Shown here: one piece after another, positions 1 through 5,609 of the stretch
Position numbering within the stretch: the first letter of the stretch is position 1
Layout of the letters: the number at the start of each line of letters is the position of its first letter
Assembly (NCBI GenBank): GCA_946533615.1
Contig: CAMNBY010000261.1
Span: 1-5,750, forward strand
DNA from: an uncultured Clostridia bacterium
GTDB lineage: Bacteria > Bacillota > Clostridia > Oscillospirales > Ruminococcaceae
Direction: 5' to 3'
Length of the DNA stretch: 5,750 nt
Made by a program: the position numbers and the translations under genes
Notes under the pieces: generated by a model
The model's input: the letters and a program-made list of their open reading frames with translations, nothing else
Database searches by the model: none
Told to the model about the DNA's origin: nothing

Positions 1-4
1 AGCG

Positions 5-21
5 CCGCCCTCTAAGGGCGG
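5..21. other. Short GC-rich stem-loop at left edge
   Basis: CCGCCC (5-10) pairs perfectly with GGGCGG (16-21) around a TCTAA loop. The following plus-strand bases have no T-run, so a Rho-independent terminator is not supported in that direction; the minus-strand flank lies outside the window. It may be the end of an upstream transcription unit. Positions 24-150 hold nothing I can recognise: no ORF with a ribosome binding site, no RNA gene and no clear palindrome. Confidence 0.3.
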
Positions 22-150
22 TGGGAGCCTTTGTGAATGAGGCGGCGTCCTTGCCGTTAGGAAAGCTTGTTTGCGGGTGGTTCTATTCGGGATTTGTGTA
101 AGATTTGTTTTGCCCTCAGATAGTTTTTTAATTCACCCACCAAGGTTCCA

Positions 151-182
151 ATTGTGCATTGTGCATTGTAAATTGTGCATTG
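151..182. repeat. Heptamer tandem repeat (ATTGTGC)
   Basis: Four and a half consecutive 7-bp units are visible: ATTGTGC (151-157), ATTGTGC (158-164), the variant ATTGTAA (165-171), ATTGTGC (172-178) and a partial ATTG (179-182). The array ends 19 bp before the -35 box of the promoter at 202-230. Similar 'attgtgcattg' low-complexity tracts are, from memory, scattered in intergenic DNA of gut Firmicutes, so this is more probably a slippage-prone dispersed repeat than a dedicated operator. Confidence 0.75.
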
Positions 183-201
183 AAAAAGCGCTCGCACATA
201 C

Positions 202-230
202 TTGACAATCATCGGCAAAAATTTTATAAT
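202..230 (+). promoter_or_regulatory. Consensus sigma-70/sigma-A promoter
   Basis: TTGACA at 202-207 and TATAAT at 225-230 are both exact consensus hexamers, separated by exactly 17 bp. The spacer is AT-rich near the -10 box, and the stretch before the -35 box includes a short A-run. The predicted transcription start is near 237, giving a leader of about 260 nt before the patatin-family gene at 496. No other plus-strand promoter of comparable quality lies between here and that gene, so it probably drives the patatin/aldo-keto reductase pair. Confidence 0.85.
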
Positions 231-243
231 TAAATTGTTGTTC

Positions 244-326
244 AGATATCAGATGCGAGAGGTCGGAGATCGGAAAAGCCGCGGGAGAGCTTTCACCTTT
301 TGCTGAATCTCTCTGCGAGCCACCGT
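244..326 (+). repeat. Leader repeat, copy A
   Basis: This is the first of two imperfect direct copies in the predicted 5' leader. It opens with AGAT-AT-CAGATGCGAGAGG and closes with a conserved stretch (289-326) ending CTCTCTGCGAGCCACCGT. Ends are well conserved between copies while the middle is diverged and 7 nt longer than in copy B. No coding function is apparent; a 17-codon ATG-to-TGA frame (253-306) lacks a ribosome binding site. Confidence 0.7.
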
Positions 327-334
327 AAGCTTTT

Positions 335-410
335 AGATGCCAGATGTGAGAGGCAAGAAGTGCCTTGTTGGGGCGCTTTCCTTTTACTGAACCTCTCTGC
401 GAGCCACCGT
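335..410 (+). repeat. Leader repeat, copy B
   Basis: This second copy starts 91 bp after copy A. The first 19 bases differ from copy A at three positions, and the last 18 (393-410, CTCTCTGCGAGCCACCGT) are identical. Its centre includes a small hairpin, AGGCA (351-355) with TGCCT (361-365), that copy A lacks. The copies are separated by eight bases (327-334). With only two copies and diverged centres, this is a local duplication or two insertions of a dispersed element, not a CRISPR array. Confidence 0.7.
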
Positions 411-412
411 AT

Positions 413-470
413 CGCGAGGGAGTCCCGGCACATCACACAGTTGTGAGGCGGCTTCGCCGCCGTTCTCGCG
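413..470 (+). promoter_or_regulatory. Branched stem-loop before the patatin-gene ribosome binding site
   Basis: An outer helix CGCGAG (413-418) with CTCGCG (465-470) encloses two hairpins. One is TCACA (433-437) with TGTGA (442-446), the other GGCGGC (447-452) with GCCGCC (456-461). A competing helix AGTCC (421-425) with GGACT (470-474) shares base 470 and would exclude the outer helix. The structure ends 13 nt before the AGAAGGA ribosome binding site (484-490). Pairings are read directly from sequence; any regulatory role, such as control of translation, is inference. Confidence 0.4.
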
Positions 471-495
471 GACTAAAAAAGAAAGAAGGATAACA

Positions 496-1410
496 ATGAG
501 TAAGGTAAAGGTTTTTTCGGGGATAGATAATATACCGAAAGGCAGCGCATCCGATAAGATCACCGAGGGCTGTATCTGCCTCGAGGGCGGCGCATTCAGA
601 GGCGTGTATACCTCGGGCGTCCTCGATGCACTGATGGAGGAGGATATAAATTTCCGCTGTACCGTCGGGGTCTCCGCAGGCGCTATGAACGGCATCAATT
701 ACGCCTCGGGCCAGATAGGCCGCTCGGGCAGGATAAATCTCCGCTACCGCCACGATAAGCGCTATGTCGGCACAACTGCTTTAAGAAATAATAAAGGCAT
801 CATCGGCTTCGACTTCGTCTTTGGCGAGATGGAGGGCGTCGAGCCCCTGGATACAGAAAGGCTGATGCAGCCCGAACGTAAATTCTACGCCGCCGCTACC
901 TCTCTCGAAACCGGCAAAACAGAGTATTTCGAGAAGTGCGAGTGCTCAGATATATATAAGGCCGTGCAGGCCTCGGCCTCAATGCCCTTTGTTTCAAAGC
1001 CCGTGATGATCGACGGCCGCCCCTATCTCGACGGCGGCTGCTCCAGTAAGATACCCTACCGCTTCGGCGTGGACGGAGATTTTGAAAAGGTCGTGGTCGT
1101 GCGCACAAGGTTCCGTACCTTCCGCAAAAAGCTGGCGCCAAGACACCTCGTCTATTCCGAGGACGTCGTCTATAAGGACTACCCCGAGTTCGCCGCAGCC
1201 CTCAAGGCAAGCAACGACTGCTATAACCGCCAGTGCGACGAGATCGAGCTGCTTGCAAAGAAGGGGAAGATATTTGTCCTCGAGCCCTCGGAGAATATGA
1301 AGATAGGCCGCCTCGAACCTGATATGGAAAAGCTGGGCGCACTCTACCTGCTGGGCTATAACGACACCAAGGCAAGGATAGACGAGCTCAGAGAATTTTT
1401 GAGTAAATAA
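496..1410 (+). CDS. Patatin-family phospholipase/lipid acyl hydrolase
   Basis: This 304-residue protein has the hallmarks of the bacterial patatin family. These are a glycine-rich oxyanion-hole motif GGAFRG (31-36), the nucleophile elbow GVSAG (58-62, Ser60) and the second dyad residue in the DGG motif (179-181, Asp179). The family uses a Ser-Asp dyad to release fatty acids from phospholipids or other acyl esters; the actual substrate here is unknown. The C-terminal part (about 265-302) resembles the extension of YjjU-like patatins (DUF6363-like, from memory). No signal peptide or membrane segment is apparent, so a cytoplasmic or membrane-peripheral enzyme is likely. The ATG is chosen because AGAAGGA (484-490) lies five bases upstream. 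It sits behind the consensus promoter at 202-230 and is followed after 13 nt by the aldo/keto reductase gene, suggesting cotranscription. Confidence 0.9.
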   Translation: MSKVKVFSGIDNIPKGSASDKITEGCICLEGGAFRGVYTSGVLDALMEEDINFRCTVGVSAGAMNGINYASGQIGRSGRINLRYRHDKRYVGTTALRNNKGIIGFDFVFGEMEGVEPLDTERLMQPERKFYAAATSLETGKTEYFEKCECSDIYKAVQASASMPFVSKPVMIDGRPYLDGGCSSKIPYRFGVDGDFEKVVVVRTRFRTFRKKLAPRHLVYSEDVVYKDYPEFAAALKASNDCYNRQCDEIELLAKKGKIFVLEPSENMKIGRLEPDMEKLGALYLLGYNDTKARIDELREFLSK

Positions 1411-1423
1411 AGGAGGTATACCC

Positions 1424-2419
1424 ATGTACACCGCAAAAGAAGACCGCTATGAAAAAATGATCTATCGCCGCTGCGGAAAAAGCGGATTGAAGCTGCCCGC
1501 CGTTTCTCTCGGCCTCTGGCAGAACTTCGGTTTCGGCTCCACCCTCGCAAATGCAGAGGAGATGTGCCGCACCGCCTTTGACCTCGGCATCACCCACTTC
1601 GACCTCGCTAATAACTACGGCCACCCCTACAACGGCTCGGCCGAGGAAAACTTCGGCAAGATACTCGACCGCGGCCTTCGCGCCTACCGTGACGAGATCG
1701 TTATCTCGACAAAGGCAGGCTACGAGATGTGGCCGGGCCCCTACGGCGATAAGAACGGCTCGCGCAAGTACATGATCGCTTCGCTCGACCAGAGCCTGAA
1801 ACGCATGGGGCTCGAGTATGTTGACATCTTCTACCACCATATCTATGACCCCGAAACGCCCCTCGAGGAAACAGCCCTCGCCCTCGACCGGATCGTCCGC
1901 AGCGGCAAGGCTCTGTATGTCGGTGTCTCTAACTACAACCGCGAGAAGACCGAGGAGATCTACAAGATCTTCCGCGAGCTCAGAACGCCCTTCATCGTCA
2001 ACCAGCCCTCCTACTCCATGCTCAACCGCTGGATCGAGGACAACGGCCTCGACGAGTGGGCAAAGCTCAACGGCATCGGTATCTCCGTGTTCTCGCCTCT
2101 CTATCAGGGGCTGCTGACAGATAAGTACCTGCACGGCATACCCGAGGATTCCCGCGTCGGCAAGGGTGCCACCTGGATACGCGACGAGATCGACGAGAAG
2201 ATGATCGCTAAGCTCACCGACCTCAACGACATCGCCGCCTCACGCGGACAGAAGCTTTCGCAGCTGGCGCTTTCCTGGATACTCTCCAATCCTGCCGTCA
2301 CCACTGTTCTTATCGGAGCAAGCCGCCCGGCACAGATCGTCGAGAACGCCGCCTGCATCGAGCACCTCGACTTCACCCCCGAGGAGAAGCAGAGAATCGA
2401 GGAGATACTGAAGCGCTGA
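1424..2419 (+). CDS. Aldo/keto reductase, YghZ/AKR14-like
   Basis: This 331-residue (alpha/beta)8-barrel oxidoreductase probably reduces aldehydes with NADPH. The AKR catalytic tetrad is visible: Asp60 (HFDLANNYG), Tyr65, Lys97 (STKAGYEM) and His139 (DIFYHH). The segment YGHPYNGSAEENFG (65-78) and the DIFYHH signature match the YghZ/Gpr L-glyceraldehyde-3-phosphate reductase branch (AKR14). GASRPAQIVEN (298-308) is the usual cofactor phosphate-binding segment. Length is normal for the branch and the gene looks intact. AGGAGGT (1411-1417), immediately after the patatin stop, gives a six-base spacer to this ATG; an internal Met12 lacks a comparable site. YghZ enzymes act on small aldehydes such as methylglyoxal and L-glyceraldehyde 3-phosphate; that activity is inferred from family resemblance. 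A functional link with the patatin gene is not evident. Confidence 0.93.
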   Translation: MYTAKEDRYEKMIYRRCGKSGLKLPAVSLGLWQNFGFGSTLANAEEMCRTAFDLGITHFDLANNYGHPYNGSAEENFGKILDRGLRAYRDEIVISTKAGYEMWPGPYGDKNGSRKYMIASLDQSLKRMGLEYVDIFYHHIYDPETPLEETALALDRIVRSGKALYVGVSNYNREKTEEIYKIFRELRTPFIVNQPSYSMLNRWIEDNGLDEWAKLNGIGISVFSPLYQGLLTDKYLHGIPEDSRVGKGATWIRDEIDEKMIAKLTDLNDIAASRGQKLSQLALSWILSNPAVTTVLIGASRPAQIVENAACIEHLDFTPEEKQRIEEILKR

Positions 2420-2440
2420 CGCTCAGTGAATAGTGTATGG

Positions 2441-2458
2441 TATCGCCTTGCGGCGATA
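2441..2458. other. Stem-loop after the aldo/keto reductase
   Basis: TATCGCC (2441-2447) and GGCGATA (2452-2458) form a perfect 7-bp stem with a TTGC loop, 21 bp after the aldo/keto reductase stop. It is followed by ATTATGG rather than a T-run, so on its own it would be a weak terminator. It may cooperate with the larger inverted repeat that starts three bases later. Confidence 0.5.
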
Positions 2459-2461
2459 ATT

Positions 2462-2540
2462 ATGGCCATTCGGCCGTAGCAGACAGATGTAAAACAGCAA
2501 ATGCTGCCTTTTGCTCTGTCTGCATCGGCCGAATGGCCAT
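2462..2540. terminator. 79-bp inverted repeat, possible bidirectional terminator
   Basis: Two 26-bp arms (2462-2487 and 2515-2540) are reverse complements except at two adjacent central positions (TA against AT). They enclose a 27-nt loop that contains a nested hairpin, CAGC (2495-2498) with GCTG (2503-2506). The outer part of each arm is itself self-complementary (GGCC-ATTC-GGCC). It lies between two convergent genes, a usual place for a shared terminator. Only a four-T run (2540-2543) follows on the plus strand and AATTAT on the minus strand, so intrinsic termination is plausible but not canonical. Alternatively it is a REP- or MITE-like palindromic element; I see no target-site duplication. 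Confidence 0.55.
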
Positions 2541-2564
2541 TTTGCGCGTAAGCGTTTCCGCGCT

Positions 2565-2996
2565 TCAGCGCTTCAGCAGCTCTTCCTGAGAGAGGAGGGT
2601 GTACTTGCCCTCAAGCGCCTGCTCGGCGGCTTCGTTGCTGTCGGCGCGAAGGATAAGATATGCCTCGGCGCTCTTCTCGCTGACAAACGCAGAGTACATA
2701 TACTCAACGCTTACATTGTTATCGTAAAGCACCTTCATTGCGCCTGCAAGTCCGCCCGGCTTGTCGGGCAGCTGGATAGCAAGCACGTTCGCGATGGTCA
2801 CGGCGCAGTTAGCTGCCTTGAGCACCTGCTGTGCCTTGTCGGGGTCGTTTACTATCAGCCTGAGGATACCGAAATCCTTGGTGTCGGCAACGCTCATGGC
2901 TCTTATGTTTATGTCGTTCTCTGCAAGCAGCCCCGAGATAGCCGAAAGCCTTCCGGGGCGGTTCTCTGCAAAGACAGAAAGCTGTTTAACTGTCAT
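2565..2996 (-). CDS. Tandem ACT-domain regulatory protein
   Basis: This 143-residue protein consists of two ACT domains, roughly residues 3-68 and 71-137. Each begins with a ligand-loop signature: ENRPGRL (11-17) and DKPGGLAG (78-85). ACT domains bind amino acids and regulate the pathway they belong to; no catalytic domain is attached. Small stand-alone double-ACT proteins commonly sit beside iorAB and paaK genes in anaerobes, so an aromatic amino acid is the likely ligand, though this is inference. An ATG nine bases upstream (from 3005, three more residues, MFE) abuts the ribosome binding site AAAGGAG (3006-3012) with no spacer. The ATG at 2996 has a nine-base spacer and gives the typical family start MTVKQ. 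It is the last gene of the minus-strand group, 32 nt after the DUF1877 gene and before the large inverted repeat. Confidence 0.9.
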   Translation of the reverse strand: MTVKQLSVFAENRPGRLSAISGLLAENDINIRAMSVADTKDFGILRLIVNDPDKAQQVLKAANCAVTIANVLAIQLPDKPGGLAGAMKVLYDNNVSVEYMYSAFVSEKSAEAYLILRADSNEAAEQALEGKYTLLSQEELLKR

Positions 2997-3028
2997 TTCA
3001 AACATCTCCTTTATTGATAGATAATGAT

Positions 3029-3538
3029 TTACTGGTCAGCGGTGAACAGCACCCACAGTCCGTGGTCGGCCGCAAAGCGGAACAGCGGCACAGCGTCCTG
3101 CAAATACTCAAAGCTGTACTCCATGTCCTCCTTTGAGCGTTCGTCGGGATAGGTGGAGTCTATCCTGTCGTAGCCGCGCTTGAACTGCTTCTCCGTCAGT
3201 GACTCGAGCTGCTTCACCAGCTCCGATGCCATCAGCGGCGGCTTCGCCGTGATTATGTAGTCGTCAAATTCTTCGCCGTCAAAATAGAGCAGCTCGCCCC
3301 CGAGGATAACTCCCCCAAGGGGATAGTCCCCGCAGTCAAAACATAGCGTGCCGTCCGTAAGAGAGCGGTGTATCGCGTCCCAGGACTTGTCCAGCTCGCA
3401 GGTGCGCTCGGGATACTCCTCAAAGTATTCCTCCTCCAGCTCCTCTGAGATGAACGCGGGGCGCTCGGCCATCGGCAGAGAGCGCAGATGCTCCACGGTC
3501 TCCTCCGGCACCGCAAACAAAACTCCAAGGCAGCTCAT
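3029..3538 (-). CDS. DUF1877 (YfbM-like) family protein
   Basis: The 169-residue soluble, acidic protein matches the DUF1877/YfbM pattern. It has a short hydrophobic N-terminal strand (MSCLGVLFAV), the family-typical LDKSWDAIH segment (49-57), a glycine-rich stretch LGGVILGGE (74-82), and a C-terminal helix-strand block ending LWVLF. The molecular function of the family is not known. There is no signal peptide or membrane helix. Its ATG overlaps the paaK stop by one base (TGATG), and a purine-rich site AAGGAAG (3547-3553) inside paaK lies eight bases upstream, so translation is probably coupled to paaK. The ACT gene follows 32 nt later. Proteins of this family are often scattered accessory genes, so finding one tightly placed inside an ior-paaK-ACT group is unexpected. 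Family assignment is from recognised motifs, not a search. Confidence 0.8.
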   Translation of the reverse strand: MSCLGVLFAVPEETVEHLRSLPMAERPAFISEELEEEYFEEYPERTCELDKSWDAIHRSLTDGTLCFDCGDYPLGGVILGGELLYFDGEEFDDYIITAKPPLMASELVKQLESLTEKQFKRGYDRIDSTYPDERSKEDMEYSFEYLQDAVPLFRFAADHGLWVLFTADQ

Positions 3539-4845
3539 CAGACAAGCTTCCTTGTGTCGATGACCCTGACTGCCTTGCCCTCGGAACGGGGTATGGAGTT
3601 AGGCTCGACAAGCCTGATCTTCGCCTTGATGCCAAGCACGGTGTGCATATCAACGGCGATCTTCTTTTCAAGCTCTTCGATGCTCTTGATCGTGTCTGTC
3701 CACATATCGTCGGTAAGCTCCACCCTGATCTCGAAGGTGTCGTTGTTGTTCTCTCTGCCAACGATGATCTGGTAGTTCGGGCTGGCGTTGCACATTTTAA
3801 GCAGCACGCTCTCGATCTGGCTCGGGAACACGTTCACTCCGCGGATTATGAGCATATCGTCCGAACGTCCCATAGGCTTTGCCATTTTTACCAGTGTCCT
3901 TCCGCACTTGCACTTGCCGCGTGTAAGCACGCAGATGTCGCGTGTGCGGTATCTCAGCATCGGGAACGCTTCTTTGGTGATGCTTGTGAACACCAGTTCG
4001 CCCTTTGTGCCGTCGGGAAGCGGCTCGCCTGTCTCGGGGTTTATTATCTCGGCGATGAAGTTGTCTTCGTTGATGTGCATACCCTCCTGGCACTCGCACT
4101 CAAAGGCAACGCCGGGGCCGCTGATCTCGGTAAGGCCGTAGATGTCATAGGCCTTGATGCCAAGGCTGTTCTGTATCTCCTGACGCATCTCCTCTGTCCA
4201 GGGCTCGGCGCCGAAGATGCCTGCCTTGAGCTTCAGGTCGTCGGGGCTTTTGCCCATCTTCTTGAGCGTCTCGCCGATGTAAGCGGCATAGGAGGGAGTG
4301 CAGCAGATTATGGTAGAGCCAAGATCCTCCATGAACTGTATCTGCCTTTCGGTGTTTCCCGAGGACATCGGCAGGGTAAGACAGCCGATGGTGTGGGAGC
4401 CGCCGTCAAGTCCTGCTCCGCCCGTAAAAAGTCCGTAGCCGTAGCAGACCTGGACAACGTCGTCCTTTGTGCCGCCTGCGGCAGTGATAGCTCTTGCGGT
4501 GCAGTCGTTCCAGAGATCAATGTCATGCTGAGTGTAATAAGCGACTACGCGCTTGCCCGTGGTGCCGCTGGTCGAGTGTATGCGGACGCACTCCGAAAGC
4601 GGCTTTGCCAGCAGGCCTGTCGGATAGGCGTCTCTCAGGTCTGCCTTGGAGAGGAAGGGCAGCTTGTGCAGATCCTCTATCCCCTTGATGTCGTCGGGCG
4701 TTATGCCCTTTTCTTCCATTTTCTTTCTGTAATAGGGCACGTTGTCCCAGACGTGGCGGACCTGCTTGACGAGCCGTTCGCTTTGCAGGGCTCGCATCTT
4801 GTCGGGCTCCATGCATTCCATTTCTTCATTCCAGTATTTTGCCAT
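3538..4845 (-). CDS. paaK: Phenylacetate-CoA ligase family, aryl-acid activating
   Basis: This 435-residue adenylate-forming enzyme makes aryl-CoA from an aryl acid, ATP and CoA in the cytoplasm. Visible motifs are the P-loop STSGTTGK (91-98), YGLTE (236-240), RYRTRD (298-303, with the ribose-contacting Asp303), the hinge region GRSDDMLIIRG (326-336), and IPRSEGK near the C-terminus, whose Lys424 is the expected adenylation lysine. Length and motifs match the PaaK family. Cys250, Cys252, Cys312 and Cys314 could form a structural metal site (inference). AAGGAG (4856-4861) precedes the ATG by ten bases. Placement after iorAB argues for phenylacetate or indoleacetate as substrate, not an aerobic paa catabolic pathway, for which no other genes are present. 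It could run toward aryl-acid production with ATP formation or toward aryl-acid assimilation. Substrate specificity cannot be read from sequence. Confidence 0.93.
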   Translation of the reverse strand: MAKYWNEEMECMEPDKMRALQSERLVKQVRHVWDNVPYYRKKMEEKGITPDDIKGIEDLHKLPFLSKADLRDAYPTGLLAKPLSECVRIHSTSGTTGKRVVAYYTQHDIDLWNDCTARAITAAGGTKDDVVQVCYGYGLFTGGAGLDGGSHTIGCLTLPMSSGNTERQIQFMEDLGSTIICCTPSYAAYIGETLKKMGKSPDDLKLKAGIFGAEPWTEEMRQEIQNSLGIKAYDIYGLTEISGPGVAFECECQEGMHINEDNFIAEIINPETGEPLPDGTKGELVFTSITKEAFPMLRYRTRDICVLTRGKCKCGRTLVKMAKPMGRSDDMLIIRGVNVFPSQIESVLLKMCNASPNYQIIVGRENNNDTFEIRVELTDDMWTDTIKSIEELEKKIAVDMHTVLGIKAKIRLVEPNSIPRSEGKAVRVIDTRKLV

Positions 4846-4879
4846 CGGAAATCAACTCCTTGCTTGATGTATGCTGACA

Positions 4880-4895
4880 GGCGCCTTTCAGCGCC
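4880..4895 (-). other. Small GAAA-loop hairpin in the paaK leader
   Basis: On the minus strand GGCGCT and GGCGCC pair (five Watson-Crick pairs plus one U-G) around a GAAA tetraloop. The hairpin lies about 20 bases before the paaK ribosome binding site. A competing outer pairing, CAGGC with GCCTG (4905-4909 with 4878-4882), overlaps it. This is a structural observation only; no known riboswitch class is recognised. Confidence 0.4.
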
Positions 4896-4951
4896 TTTTC
4901 GGATGCCTGATAGTTTTGCTTTGTGCTTTAAATCGTTAAATCCTATAATTG

Positions 4952-4976
4952 TCGGGCAGTCACGAAGACCGCCCGA
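4952..4976 (-). other. 10-bp stem-loop between iorB and paaK
   Basis: Read on the minus strand, TCGGGCGGTC and GACTGCCCGA form a ten-pair stem (one G-U wobble) with a TTCGT loop, 36 nt after the iorB stop. The bases that follow, CAATTATAGGATTT, are AT-rich but lack a proper T-run. It could be an attenuator or partial terminator lowering paaK expression, or an RNA-processing or stability element. The rest of the 167-nt gap (4846-5012) has no ORF and no convincing minus-strand promoter. Confidence 0.5.
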
Positions 4977-5012
4977 TGTATTCTGCTTTGTGGTGCTGCA
5001 CTCGGCCGTTTC

Positions 5013-5588
5013 TCATTCGGCAGCTCTTCCGAGGGCAAACGCCTTCTTGTTCAGCTCAAGGAACTTGGGAGGCACACACTGCTCGAGTGCTGCCTGCCAA
5101 ACGCTCTCGTCGAACTGCATCTTCTTGGACACAACGCCCATCAGAACAACGTTCGAGGCCTTGGCCGTGCCGGCCTGCTCGGCCAGTGCCAGCGCATCAA
5201 CGGCGATAACATCGACTCCGAGCGCCTTTATCTTCTCGATTATGTTCTCGGGATAGACCGCAGCGCCGCCGATAACGGGCATCGGGTCAATCTGCTGTGT
5301 GCTGGTAACGAGGTGACCGCCCTTCTTGAGGTAGGGCAGCCAGCGTGCAGCCTCAAGCTGCTCAAAGCTGATGATTATATCTGCCTCGCCCTTTACGATC
5401 ACGGGGCTTGACACCTTGTCGCCGTACTTTACATAGGTGACTACCGAGCCGCCTCTCTGGCTCATTCCGTGTACCTCGCTGACCTTTACCTCAAAGCCCT
5501 GCGACAGCAGCACGTTGCCTATTATCCTCGAAGCCAGCAGAGAGCCCTGTCCGCCGACGCCGACTATCATTATTGATCTTGTTTCCAT
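5013..5588 (-). CDS. iorB: Indolepyruvate ferredoxin oxidoreductase, beta subunit
   Basis: This 191-residue protein is the small subunit of the enzyme that converts indolepyruvate and other aryl-2-oxoacids, CoA and oxidised ferredoxin to aryl-acyl-CoA, CO2 and reduced ferredoxin. It corresponds to the gamma-type domain of 2-oxoacid:ferredoxin oxidoreductases. Diagnostic segments are the N-terminal IMIVGVGGQGSLLAS (GVGGQG at 10-15), EVHGMSQRGG (38-47), and a TAKASNVVLMG stretch (about 131-141). Length is normal for IorB. An ATG at 5597 directly touches the ribosome binding site AAAGGA (5597-5602), whereas the in-frame ATG at 5588 has an eight-base spacer and is preferred; the longer form would add MTD. 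The gene starts 21 nt after the iorA stop, so the two subunits are surely cotranscribed. paaK follows on the same strand after 167 nt. Confidence 0.95.
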   Translation of the reverse strand: METRSIMIVGVGGQGSLLASRIIGNVLLSQGFEVKVSEVHGMSQRGGSVVTYVKYGDKVSSPVIVKGEADIIISFEQLEAARWLPYLKKGGHLVTSTQQIDPMPVIGGAAVYPENIIEKIKALGVDVIAVDALALAEQAGTAKASNVVLMGVVSKKMQFDESVWQAALEQCVPPKFLELNKKAFALGRAAE

Positions 5589-5609
5589 ATCTGTCATCCT
5601 TTCAAAGCC

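Noticed and set aside
253..390. Two 17-codon ATG-to-TGA frames (253-306 and 337-390), one in each leader repeat, as leader peptides
   Set aside because: Equal length and a shared stop position are suggestive, but neither has a Shine-Dalgarno site, and there is no run of regulatory codons such as Phe or Trp. The similarity follows from the DNA duplication.
244..410. CRISPR array
   Set aside because: There are only two imperfect ~80-bp copies with variable interiors and an 8-bp separation, and no cas genes.
306..410. T-box-like core on the minus strand (GGTGGCTCGCAG)
   Set aside because: It matches the T-box antiterminator consensus only in the GGTGG half, there is no downstream minus-strand gene or terminator, and the strong promoter points the other way.
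1388..2134. 248-codon minus-strand frame
   Set aside because: It is antisense to the aldo/keto reductase, which has a full catalytic tetrad and a strong ribosome binding site; the frame has no recognisable domain.
2511..3017. 168-codon plus-strand frame
   Set aside because: It is antisense to the tandem ACT gene, starts within the inverted repeat and shows no family motif.
4921..4949. Plus-strand promoter-like TTGTGC-17-TATAAT antisense to the ior-paaK group
   Set aside because: The -10 box is perfect and the spacing is ideal, but the -35 box matches at only three positions, and the site sits in an AT-rich gap with no plus-strand gene downstream.
3643..5256. 537-codon open frame on the plus strand
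   Set aside because: It lies antisense across paaK and into iorB, both of which carry clear family motifs. Its translation has no recognisable domain and no ribosome binding site, so it is a shadow of GC-rich codon use on the other strand.
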